In this document: positions 51,895 to 61,400 of the stretch, one piece after another | Position numbering within the stretch: the first letter of the stretch is position 1 | How the letters are laid out: every line of letters begins with the position of its first letter | From: an uncultured Bacteriovoracaceae bacterium | GTDB taxonomy: Bacteria > Bdellovibrionota > Bacteriovoracia > Bacteriovoracales > Bacteriovoracaceae | Direction of reading: 5' to 3' | Assembly (NCBI GenBank): GCA_950054155.1 | Contig: CATLOT010000016.1 | Span: 20,313-84,312, forward strand | Length of the DNA stretch: 64,000 nucleotides | Notes under the pieces: model-generated | Database searches by the model: none | Told to the model about the DNA's origin: nothing | The model's input: only the letters and a program-made list of their open reading frames with translations | Made by a program: the position numbers and the translations under genes

Positions 51895-53133
51895 TTAAAC
51901 GTCTAAAAGCATTCTTGCTGGATCTTCAATCAGTTCCTTCACACGATAAAGGAAAGTCACTGACTCTTTACCATCGACGATACGGTGATCGTAACTAAGG
52001 GCCGTATACATCACAGGATGAACCACAACCTGGCCATTAATGGCAACAGGACGCTCAACGATATTGTGCATGCCAAGGATTCCCGACTGAGGAATATTAA
52101 TAATAGGAGTCGAGAGCATGGAACCAAAAACACCACCGTTAGTGATCGTGAACGTTCCCCCACTCATCTCATCAAGAGTAAGTTTACCGTCACGTCCTTT
52201 TAGAGCAAGGCGCTTAATCTCTTTTTCGATTTGAGCAAGACTGAGAGATTCAGCATTTCTCACGTTAGGAACAACAAGGCCTTTAGGTGTAGAAACGGCA
52301 ATACCGATATCTGCGTAATCATGATAGACAATCTCGTCTCCATCGATCATCGCGTTCACTCCAGGAACTTCACTAAGAGCGATAGCACAGGCCTTGGTAA
52401 AGAAGCTCATAAAACCAAGTCCAATATCATGCTTCTCTTTAAATTGCTCTTTGTACTTCTTTCTAAGCTCCATAATCCAATGCATATCGATTTCATTAAA
52501 AGTCGTAAGCATCGCTGTAGAGTTCTTGGCCTCGGTAAGACGTGAAGCGATCGTCTTTCTCAGACGAGTCATCTTCTCACGGCGTGTTCCCCTCTCTCCA
52601 CCAACAGAAGGAGACTGGGCCTCAATAATAGCGTCTTTCTTAGGTTCTGGTGTCGTTGCAGTCTTACTTGAAGAAGCTGACTTTTGAGCGCCCATGGCAT
52701 CGGCTTTCGTGATGCGGCCATCTTTACCTGTTCCTTGAACATCGCCAGCAGAAAGACCTTTCTCATCCATAATCTTACGAGCAGCAGGACTAGGGTAATT
52801 CTTATCGCCAGAAGAAGGTGCTGGCGCCGATTCTGATGATGAAGACTCTGAAGAGGATTCTTCACTGGCTTCTTCTTTCTTAGGGGCAGGAGCACCCTCA
52901 CCTGGAGCAAGGCTACCGATGACAGCACCAATTTCAAGGTCAGTCCCCTCATCTACTGAGCGGGTAAGAACTCCACTTTCTTCTGCAGGAAGTTCAACGG
53001 TCGCCTTATCAGATTCAATCTCACAGAGGATATCACCCTCTTCAACAAACTCTCCATCCTCTTTTAACCAAGTTGTGAGAGTCACTTCTGTAATCGATTC
53101 ACCAATACTTGGAATTTTAATTTCGATACTCAT
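51895..53133 (-). CDS. sucB: Dihydrolipoyl succinyltransferase (E2o)
   Basis: 412 residues. Lipoyl domain with lysine in ESDKATV (Lys43), an Ala/Ser/Glu/Pro-rich linker about 80-110, peripheral-subunit binding segment [12 protein letters not shown], and the catalytic core with SYDHRIVDG near the C-terminus. Transfers succinyl to CoA. Order sucA-sucB-lpd is the classical one. One lipoyl domain. Confidence 0.96.
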   Translation of the reverse strand: MSIEIKIPSIGESITEVTLTTWLKEDGEFVEEGDILCEIESDKATVELPAEESGVLTRSVDEGTDLEIGAVIGSLAPGEGAPAPKKEEASEESSSESSSSESAPAPSSGDKNYPSPAARKIMDEKGLSAGDVQGTGKDGRITKADAMGAQKSASSSKTATTPEPKKDAIIEAQSPSVGGERGTRREKMTRLRKTIASRLTEAKNSTAMLTTFNEIDMHWIMELRKKYKEQFKEKHDIGLGFMSFFTKACAIALSEVPGVNAMIDGDEIVYHDYADIGIAVSTPKGLVVPNVRNAESLSLAQIEKEIKRLALKGRDGKLTLDEMSGGTFTITNGGVFGSMLSTPIINIPQSGILGMHNIVERPVAINGQVVVHPVMYTALSYDHRIVDGKESVTFLYRVKELIEDPARMLLDV

Positions 53134-53161
53134 CTTATGATTCCTTGTTACAAACTTCTAT

Positions 53162-55891
53162 TTATGAAAATGCTTTATTCATTAATTCTTCTTGTTCCTT
53201 GGCATGGACCTTCGCAAATCCAGAAGCCGGAGAAGCTGATGATTTTCTTGCCACACACTCAAAATCGGCAAAGAGATCACGCCATCTCATCAGGTAAGTC
53301 CAAGCTCCCATATTGTAGGGCTCTTCTTGGACCCATACGAATTGAGCTTTCTTATACTTACTTTTTACTTCTTTTATTTTGCTATCAACGAGAGGATAGA
53401 TTTGCTCGAGGCGAACAATGGCAACATCCTTACGATCATCCTGACGCTGCTTCTCCATAAGGTGGTAATAAACCTTACCTGTACAAAAGAGAACCTTCTT
53501 AACTTTCTTTGGATCACAGAAGTCATCATCAATAACTTCTTGAAATTTCCCATCCGTTAACTCTTTTACAGAACTGACACAACGAGGATCACGAAGAAGT
53601 GATTTCGGAGTGAAGACCACGAGAGGTTTTCTAAATTCCCATGTGAGTTGTCTTCTGATCATATGAAAGAAGTTAGCAGGTGTCGTACAGTTAGCAACAA
53701 CCATATTGTATTCAGCCGCCAATTGAAGATAGCGCTCAGGTCTTGCAGAACTATGCTCAGGCCCCTGCCCTTCATAACCGTGTGGGAGAAGAAGAACAAG
53801 ACCACTCATTCGACGCCACTTACTCTCAGCTGCCGAGATGAATTGATCAATCATAATTTGAGCACCATTTGAGAAGTCTCCAAATTGAGCTTCCCACATA
53901 TTCAAGGCCCACGGAGATCCTTGAGAATAGCCATACTCAAATCCAAGGACCGCGTACTCAGAGAGGAAAGAATTGTAGATATCCATCTTTCCCTGTTCAT
54001 CGGTAATATTATCGAGTCCGCAATAAGACTCATTTGTAAACTCATCAAAGACCTTAGCGTGGCGGTGAGAAAAAGTTCCCCTCACTACGTCTTGACCAGA
54101 GAAGCGAATATTATACTTTTGCAGAAGAAGGGAGCCATAAGAGAGAAGCTCTGCCGTGGCCCAATCGAGTTGATCATTTTCAAAAGCCTTTCTTCTCATA
54201 TCAAGAATTTTCTGGGCCTTCTTAAGAGTCTTGAATCCTTCTGGTGTTTTCGTTATCGCCTCTAAGATTTTTTCAAGATCCGCTTTTTTAACAGAAGTAT
54301 CTGGTGACTCTAGAAAGTCTTCTGGCTTAGACCAGCGTAGATTCAGCCACTCTTTATGAGGGCCCTTACGGCGCTCAGGGATTTCCTCTTGCTTAACCAT
54401 GTTAAAGCGATCACTGAGTTCTTTCTTAAACTCATCTTTCATCTTCTTGGCGAGATCTTTTTCAATAGAACCATGCTTAATAAGCTTTTCCATATAAAGC
54501 TCACGTGGGTTCTTATGTTTGGCGACTAGGCCATAGAGATGAGGCTGTGTGTATTTAGGCTCATCACCTTCATTGTGACCGTGCTTACGATAACAAACCA
54601 TATCGACCCAAACATCTTTTTTGAACTTTTGACGAAAAGCTACCGCCATTTCGGCTGCAAAGCACACATGCTCTGGTTCATCACCATTAACATGGAGAAT
54701 TAGGGTATCAAGCATTTTTGCGACGGAAGTTGAGTACTGAGAACTCCTCCCCTCCATCCAGTCAGTTGTAAAACCAATTTGGTTGTTAATGATAAAGTGG
54801 ATGGAACCACCCGTTTGATACCCAGGAAGTTCGGACATTTGAAGAGACTCGTAAACCACCCCTTGACCAGCAACAGCTGCGTCGCCGTGGATAACGATAG
54901 GAATGATTTTTGATTCATCCCCTTTATACCCGTAATCAACTTGAGCACGACAATAGCCATTAACAACGGGAGCAACTGCTTCTAGGTGAGAAGGATTAGG
55001 AAGAATTTTTAAGTAAACTTCTTGTCCGCCAGCGGCTTCAGAAATTGACGTATAGCCAAGGTGATATTTTACATCGCCATCACCTTCTGCGGCTGCGTCT
55101 TCAACGGTTCCCCCTTCAAATTCTTTAAAGATGAATTCATAGGTTTTACCGATGGTATTGGCGAGGATATTCAACCGACCTCTGTGGGCCATGCCAATAA
55201 CAAATTCACGCGCTCCTGTTTCAGCCCCTTTATTGATGATGGCATCAAGTGCCGGAATAGTCGTCTCACCACCTTCCAAAGAAAAGCGCTTTTGGCCGAT
55301 GAACTTATTTTGTAAAAAGGACTCAAAGATTTCCGCTTGATTGAGCTTTCTTAAGATTCTCTTCTTATAATCAATGGGAAAGTTAATATTCTTTCCCTTT
55401 GATTCAAAGTAATCGCGACACCAGCGGCGCACTTCTGTGTCATTTGAATGCATATACTCAATACCAATCTTGCCACAATAGATGGAGCGCAAATGATCCA
55501 TAATACTTTGAAGAGTGGCCCCAGCTCCCAGTCCAACAAACTCTCCGCAAAGAAAGCCCTGGCCGAGATCCTCTTGAGTAAGGTCATAATCTTCTAAACT
55601 AATACGCGCGTGTCGATCACGACGAGGACGAATAGGATTCGTATCTGAAAGAAGGTGTCCTCTCGCTCTAAAGGATTGAATCAGACGAAAGACATTGAAT
55701 TCTTTTCTCATTTTTTCAGAGGAGATATCACCTTCACTCACAGCGCCACCCATCTGAAACTCAAAACCCTTAAAGAAGCTGACCCAAGACTCATCGAGCT
55801 CATCTGGGTTATTCTTATAGGTCTCATAGAGTCCATCAATATACTGGTTGTCTGAAGCTGCGAGATGAGAGAAATCATCAATTCGTTTCAT
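53162..55891 (-). CDS. sucA: 2-Oxoglutarate dehydrogenase E1
   Basis: 909 residues from ATG 55891 with GGAC upstream; a GTG at 55912 would place that site inside the gene. Thiamine-diphosphate enzyme that decarboxylates 2-oxoglutarate. Family landmarks: IGMAHRGRLN, IHGDAAVAGQGVVYE, CYRKHGHNEGDEP and LLPHGYEGQGPEHSSARPERYLQL. Full length. First gene of the operon; a 16-bp palindrome lies 14 bases upstream of its start. Confidence 0.97.
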   Translation of the reverse strand: MKRIDDFSHLAASDNQYIDGLYETYKNNPDELDESWVSFFKGFEFQMGGAVSEGDISSEKMRKEFNVFRLIQSFRARGHLLSDTNPIRPRRDRHARISLEDYDLTQEDLGQGFLCGEFVGLGAGATLQSIMDHLRSIYCGKIGIEYMHSNDTEVRRWCRDYFESKGKNINFPIDYKKRILRKLNQAEIFESFLQNKFIGQKRFSLEGGETTIPALDAIINKGAETGAREFVIGMAHRGRLNILANTIGKTYEFIFKEFEGGTVEDAAAEGDGDVKYHLGYTSISEAAGGQEVYLKILPNPSHLEAVAPVVNGYCRAQVDYGYKGDESKIIPIVIHGDAAVAGQGVVYESLQMSELPGYQTGGSIHFIINNQIGFTTDWMEGRSSQYSTSVAKMLDTLILHVNGDEPEHVCFAAEMAVAFRQKFKKDVWVDMVCYRKHGHNEGDEPKYTQPHLYGLVAKHKNPRELYMEKLIKHGSIEKDLAKKMKDEFKKELSDRFNMVKQEEIPERRKGPHKEWLNLRWSKPEDFLESPDTSVKKADLEKILEAITKTPEGFKTLKKAQKILDMRRKAFENDQLDWATAELLSYGSLLLQKYNIRFSGQDVVRGTFSHRHAKVFDEFTNESYCGLDNITDEQGKMDIYNSFLSEYAVLGFEYGYSQGSPWALNMWEAQFGDFSNGAQIMIDQFISAAESKWRRMSGLVLLLPHGYEGQGPEHSSARPERYLQLAAEYNMVVANCTTPANFFHMIRRQLTWEFRKPLVVFTPKSLLRDPRCVSSVKELTDGKFQEVIDDDFCDPKKVKKVLFCTGKVYYHLMEKQRQDDRKDVAIVRLEQIYPLVDSKIKEVKSKYKKAQFVWVQEEPYNMGAWTYLMRWRDLFADFECVARKSSASPASGFAKVHAKEQEELMNKAFS

Positions 55892-55904
55892 AAGTCGTCC
55901 TTTT

Positions 55905-55920
55905 TTGTACACCTGTACAA
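55905..55920. promoter_or_regulatory. 16-bp palindromic operator upstream of sucA
   Basis: TTGTACA-CC-TGTACAA, perfect 7-bp arms, 14 to 29 bases upstream of the sucA start. On the minus strand a TATTAT (55951-55946) could be the -10, which would place this site just after the start of transcription. Typical size for a GntR- or TetR-type dimer. Regulator unknown. Confidence 0.55.
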
Positions 55921-56204
55921 TTTACTCGGTTTTAAAAATACTGAGATAATAGGGACAGTTTAACAGGCTGAAAAGTTAATAAACACAGGAAAAATGGACC
56001 ATTTTTACTTTTATTAAACCAGATTTAAACATAGTTAAATAATTGGCATCAAAGAGGCATGACTTGCCTAAAAAATGAACAATTATAAAGAAGAAAGGCC
56101 CTCGCGTACTTTGAACGCCTTTAAAGATTAGAAACCTAGACGGATTCGAAGACCTGACTGAGATCCTTAAGAGGACTGATGGGGTTAAAGGATGAACAAT
56201 GAAT
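55921..56204. other. Intergenic region between two dehydrogenase units
   Basis: AT-rich, no open frame. Contains an AAAGGC / GCCTTT inverted repeat (56094-56122) followed on the minus strand by CTTCTTT, possibly a second weak terminator for the branched-chain gene, and presumably the sucA promoter. Nothing else recognised. Confidence 0.45.
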
Positions 56205-56234
56205 CAAAAAACCCACTCCTTAGACGAGAGTGGG
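56205..56234 (-). terminator. Intrinsic terminator of the fused E1 gene
   Basis: On the minus strand: CCCACTC / GAGTGGG perfect 7-bp stem, 9-base loop, six T. Lies about 12 bases beyond the stop codon. Confidence 0.9.
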
Positions 56235-56245
56235 CGTCAATCTCT

Positions 56246-58294
56246 TTAGTAAGCGAGAAGCTCTCTAACAGCTTCGAGAACGCGATCAGTGTTGGGCAGA
56301 ATTGCTTTTTCAAGAATTCTATTAAATCCAACAGGAGTGAAGGTTGAGCCGACACGACGAACAGGAGCATCAAGAGACTCAAAGGCCTTCTCATTAATGA
56401 GCGCAACAAGCTCGCCACCAAAGCCCGCGAAGACCTTATCTTCATGAACCACAAGGCAGCGATTAGTCTTTGCCACACTGGCGAGAATTCCCTCCTCATC
56501 AAGAGGACTGATGGAGCGCAGATCAACGACTTCAACGCTCGCCCCATCTTCATTTGCGATAATTTCTGCTGCCTCTAAAGAGTGATGGACAGTATTTCCG
56601 TAAGTTAAAATAGTGAGGTCACTCCCCTCTCTTCTTACACGGCATTTACCAAAGGGAACTTCAAAGTCCTCAGGAACGACACTCATCGCTTGCTTGGCAT
56701 TGTAGAGTGACTTTGGTTCTAAGAATACTGAAGGCCCCTTAGAGCGCATACAAGTTCTTAAAAGTCCTGCGGCATCGTCAGCGAAGGCAGGGACAACAAT
56801 TCTGATTCCAGGAAGAGGTGCGAGGGAAGCTTCAATATTTTGAGAGTGGTAGAGACCACCACCGATATAACCACCTGAAGCGATACGAATGGTGACGTTG
56901 GGAGAGAAGGCTCCATTAGAACGCCAGTAATCGTGACTGGTCTCAACCATTTGCTCCATGGCAGGCCAAAAATAATCCGCAAATTCTGCACCTTCAACCA
57001 CAACACGAATATCATCGTTAAAACGTGTAAAACCGTTGGCCGTTCCTAAAATATAGTCTTCAGCAATTGGACCATTGAACACGCGCTCTTTTCCAAACTC
57101 GTCTTGCATTCCCTTTGAAACATTGAAGATACCACCCTTGCCCTTATTGGCCATGTCTTGGCCCCAGATAAAGGTATCAGGGTTATGACGAAATTCGGCT
57201 TTAAGCGTTCCATTGAGAGCGTCGATGAACTTGATCTCTTCACCCTCTTCGCTGTGAAGACCCTCAGGATACTTTTCACTTTGATGGGCTTCAGGAATAA
57301 CATAATCGTAAATACTAGCAGGGTCTGGATTAGGCGCTTTCATGGCCGCTTTGTGAGCTTCTAGGAGCATTGCCTTCGCTTCCTCATCCATTTCTTCCAT
57401 TTCTTTCTTAGTAAGAAGCTTATTCTTTGTCATGGCCTCTTTGAAGTAATCAAGAGGATCTTGAGCTGCCGCTTCAGCTAGCTCTTCTTCGTCTCTGTAA
57501 AGCTCATGCTTATCTGAGTTTGAGTGAGAGTGAATCCGCACACAACGAGCGTGAACGATAACAGGCTCTTCTTTTTCAAGAACGTGCTTACGCGCTTCGG
57601 CCATAGCATTCATTGAATCAAAGACATCCTTTCCATCGCAGTGAATGATGCGGAGGTTTTTAAATCCTGAGAAGTTATCAGCAACAAACTCATTCGCAGT
57701 TTGGTCAGCTTTTGGAACAGAGATTCCATAGCCATTGTCTTGAAAAACAAAGATGACTGGTAGCTTCTCATTTGAAGCACCATTGATCGCCTCATAGCAG
57801 TAACCTTCAGAGACAGAAGACTCCCCTTGAGAAGAAATCGCGACACCTTTATGTCCGTAGCGCTTCATCGCTCGGGCAACACCCACCGCGTGGAGAACAT
57901 GGTTTCCTGTGCATGAAGAAACGTTATGAATATTCCACTCTGGCTTTGCAAAGTGGTTTGACATGTGACGACCTCCTGAAGCGAGGTCAGTCGCTTTAGA
58001 GATACCGTTGAGAATAATTTCTTCTGCTGTGAGACCAGCTGAAAGACAAGTTTGAAGATCACGATAATAGGGAAAGAGATGATCCTCTCCAAGAGTGAAG
58101 ATCTGACCAATGGCCAGTTGAATCGCATCATGGCCTGCACATGGGGCATGGTAAGACCAACCAATGGCCTGCTTGAGATAGTTTGGGGCACGATCATCTA
58201 ATTTTCGGCCAAGCGATAGTAAAGAATACCAAGTCTTAAGCGTATTCTTATCAGTATTCTTAGTCGTGTACTTCTTAGCCACTTTCATAAGCAT
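56246..58294 (-). CDS. Fused alpha-beta E1 of branched-chain-type 2-oxoacid dehydrogenase
   Basis: 682 residues. Residues 1 to about 320 are E1-alpha with the thiamine-diphosphate region SSQGESSVSEGYCYEAI and FQDNGYGISVPK; residues about 350-682 are E1-beta (DALNGTLKAEF, GPIAEDYILGTANGF, GYIGGGLYHSQNIEA, HEDKVFAGFGGEL). In most bacteria these are two genes. Acts on branched-chain 2-oxoacids, yielding acyl-CoA. No dedicated E2 is nearby, so E2 must be encoded elsewhere or SucB shared (unlikely). GGG 6 bases upstream of ATG 58294. Confidence 0.92.
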   Translation of the reverse strand: MLMKVAKKYTTKNTDKNTLKTWYSLLSLGRKLDDRAPNYLKQAIGWSYHAPCAGHDAIQLAIGQIFTLGEDHLFPYYRDLQTCLSAGLTAEEIILNGISKATDLASGGRHMSNHFAKPEWNIHNVSSCTGNHVLHAVGVARAMKRYGHKGVAISSQGESSVSEGYCYEAINGASNEKLPVIFVFQDNGYGISVPKADQTANEFVADNFSGFKNLRIIHCDGKDVFDSMNAMAEARKHVLEKEEPVIVHARCVRIHSHSNSDKHELYRDEEELAEAAAQDPLDYFKEAMTKNKLLTKKEMEEMDEEAKAMLLEAHKAAMKAPNPDPASIYDYVIPEAHQSEKYPEGLHSEEGEEIKFIDALNGTLKAEFRHNPDTFIWGQDMANKGKGGIFNVSKGMQDEFGKERVFNGPIAEDYILGTANGFTRFNDDIRVVVEGAEFADYFWPAMEQMVETSHDYWRSNGAFSPNVTIRIASGGYIGGGLYHSQNIEASLAPLPGIRIVVPAFADDAAGLLRTCMRSKGPSVFLEPKSLYNAKQAMSVVPEDFEVPFGKCRVRREGSDLTILTYGNTVHHSLEAAEIIANEDGASVEVVDLRSISPLDEEGILASVAKTNRCLVVHEDKVFAGFGGELVALINEKAFESLDAPVRRVGSTFTPVGFNRILEKAILPNTDRVLEAVRELLAY

Positions 58295-58384
58295 ATTTCA
58301 TCCCTTTCCTGTAAATTTAACTTTTAAACTACCCGTAAAATTAACGCCAGACGGCCTTAGGGTCAATATCAACGGGTACTAAGA

Positions 58385-58404
58385 AGGGCCTCCAAAGAGG
58401 TCCT
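58385..58404 (-). terminator. Weak hairpin after the giant gene
   Basis: Stem AGGACCTC / GAGGCCCT with one mismatch and a 4-base loop on the minus strand, then TTCTTAG. No long T-run. It follows the giant gene and precedes the fused E1; termination may be partial. Confidence 0.4.
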
Positions 58405-58441
58405 AAGTTATTGAATTCATGAAAGCTAGCGAGGGTTCGCC

Positions 58442-61400
58442 TTATATTGGCTCGCCGGGGAATGGGATTCTTCTGATTAATCTCCACGTCGCTCCAGCAC
58501 CCAGTGTGTAGGAAATGGAGTTACTAAAAGTAATCGACGTTCCAGATGCTGATGTCACCATAAGGTAAGTCACAACTGCTCCATCCGTAATTTCGATAAC
58601 ACTTCCGTAAGGGATGATCTCTCCTCCAGGGATGGCCACACTGATTGTCGCCGTACGGCTTCCTGCTGCCATACTTATCGTACCACCAGTGGTGTATTCG
58701 TCATTAGCGTTATCACTGAAGTTATTATCGGCACAGCCTTGATAATTAGGTACTTTTGTAAGGTTTGCAGCATCAATCCAATTCCAAATGGAATCGTGAT
58801 CAGCTCTATTATCGTAATTGTTGTCAAATGAGTTGCTCGCATCATCATTTTGCTTACTTCTTATATAGAAGTCCGCAGGTCCAAGATTCATTCCAGCAGC
58901 AGCCTTAAGTGTAATCGTTGTAGCTCCATCATAGCGGGCCACTTCAACTGGAATATCCTCGTCCGTTTGCAATCCGGCCGTCGTCCCATCTTCGATATAG
59001 ATAAGTGTCCCTAGACCAATTGAAGAGAGCGTTTCATCAACTGCAGCAGTTAAGCTCGCCGTGTGAGAACCCGCAGAGATAGAAATCTGAGGTGTTCCCG
59101 CAAGATCAACCGAGTCATCCATTCCATTGATTAAGCTGGTGACAGCATGATCCTCAGGAAGGAATTCTCTATCCCAATCTCTTACGAGAATTCTAATTCT
59201 CGCTTTGATGTCATAACCAGCATCTAGACAATTAAAAGTATAGTAATTGCTATATAGTCCACCTGCCGATTGGCCAAAGGGATCAAGAAAACTGGAGTAA
59301 TTATCCCAAGCCGTTCTATTATTTCTTCCATTGGCATCTTCAACAAGATTACCAACGGAAGCATAAGAGTCCATGTGATAGGGTGAGCCTATACAACTAT
59401 TGGCAACACTACTGGCGTAATTTCGAGTGTCGATATAGTTAGCAATATAGCGATTTGAACCATATGTACGACTAATTGGTGACGCTACATTACGGACTGA
59501 ACCACCACTTAGGATACCATCGTATGACTGAATAATGAGACTCGATTCAGAAACATCAAGATCAGATGAAACCTTAGCCCCAGCCAGACCATTGAGAGTT
59601 CCACCTCCACAATCAATTGTCGTAGGCTCTGTGATCGTACAAATACAACGTCTTGAGTTTGGAGTCCCATCCGCAGGATCATCAGTGTCTTCACCTTCTT
59701 CATGAGTACAAGAAACAGTTCTCACATCAATTGAGCCCGAATCAAGATTAGGAAAGGATGGATCAATTTGTGAATAATCGTAAGTACAAACAGCAGATGC
59801 CTCCTGACTAGAAACACAGTCTCCGCTTTGACAATAAGTACCGCCAAAGGCTCTTCCTGCCATAGCTTCGCCACCAGCAAAGAGAGAAGCGTCTCCAGAA
59901 GTCACGTAACCAGCAGGCCCTGTCATTGTTAATGATCCAGGTGCACCGTCTGTTGCGTCGTCACACTTGTCAGCATCAGTGAATTCATCGTAGATGACGA
60001 TTTCACGATTTGAAGCACCTGGAAGGAATCCCTGGTATGAGAAAGGCACGTATTGGACATATTCACACATACCGTTTCCGGCCTTTATATCAAAATCAAT
60101 CCCCTGATTAAAGAGATCCGACTCGCCCCCTTCAAAAAGGCAGACAATGTCGTTTAACCCATAGATAGCTTGGTTGTAGTTGGGATCAGTGGGATCATCA
60201 ATAAGTTGAGGACCAAAGACCTTACAATTCGATCCACCAAGCCCTTGCCCTTCACGGTGAAGAACATAAGAACTTGCATTGTCAGTAAGGTGAGCAATTT
60301 CAAATTGGTTGTAGATAACAAAGGGAAAGGTATAAGTGACTCCAGTGTTATCCGACTTACGATAAGTAATTGTGAAGTTTTGACCATTCATCCCCTCACT
60401 TGGAGTTCCTGAAATAACCCCCGTTAGAGAATCAAAAGTTAATCCATTCGGAAGTGTTTCAGGGCTAATTGTTGCGTAGTTAAAGTTACCTTGAACTGCA
60501 GGCTGAAGATAGAATTCATCTCCCACATAACCAATAATGAGGTTACTCATCTCCACGCCATTGATACGATTATGAGCTTGAGTTCTTACAGAAGATTGCG
60601 AGATAGAAAAGTCATCAATAAAGTTTGTACCACTTTGAGTAAAGGGACTATCAAAATCCTCAACTGCGACAGTAATATTATTTGAAGAGTAGTCTGTGCC
60701 ATGAACGGCAAATCCAATTGAGCGATAATCTTCACCAGCAGCTCTTCTAAAAGAACCGATCATATTACCTTCAAAGAAGGGGTTTCCGTTACGGTCAACT
60801 CGCCCACTCGAAGAGCTATTAGCAGGAACAGCTCCCCCAGAGATCGTCACATCAACGATTGGTCCTACTATAGAAAGAGCAGTTAGAGCACCATTGAGAG
60901 TCTGACCTTCAAAGAAGTTAGGTCCACCTGTATGCTGAACTAAGATAAAGTAGCGGTCATCTGTAGGGTCAGTTGTGTTATTATTCCCACGGTGTTTTTG
61001 AACGACAATACCTTCAGAACCTCCGGCTCCAGTCACAGGAGCACCCACTGTAAAGCTTCCAAAATCTCCACTAGAAACTTCAATCACACCAGTAACGAAG
61101 TGATACTTTTGAATATTAACGATTGTCGTCTGCGCTGAGACATCATCCTCTTCAATATCAGTTCCTACAGAAAAACTTCCATTTTTAATTTCAACATAGA
61201 GGCGATCATTGGCCGTATCAACATGGACAATTTCAGCCTGCGCTCCACTATTACTTGTCACCGTATCGCCAACGTCAAAGTCAGTTGCATCTTTAACATA
61301 CCAGAAGCGATGAGGAACAACAGTTCCCTCTGAAGCAAAGTATTTGGCACTATTGTCAATACCAACTGAATCCTCAATCAATCCATTAGCTTCAAGAAGA

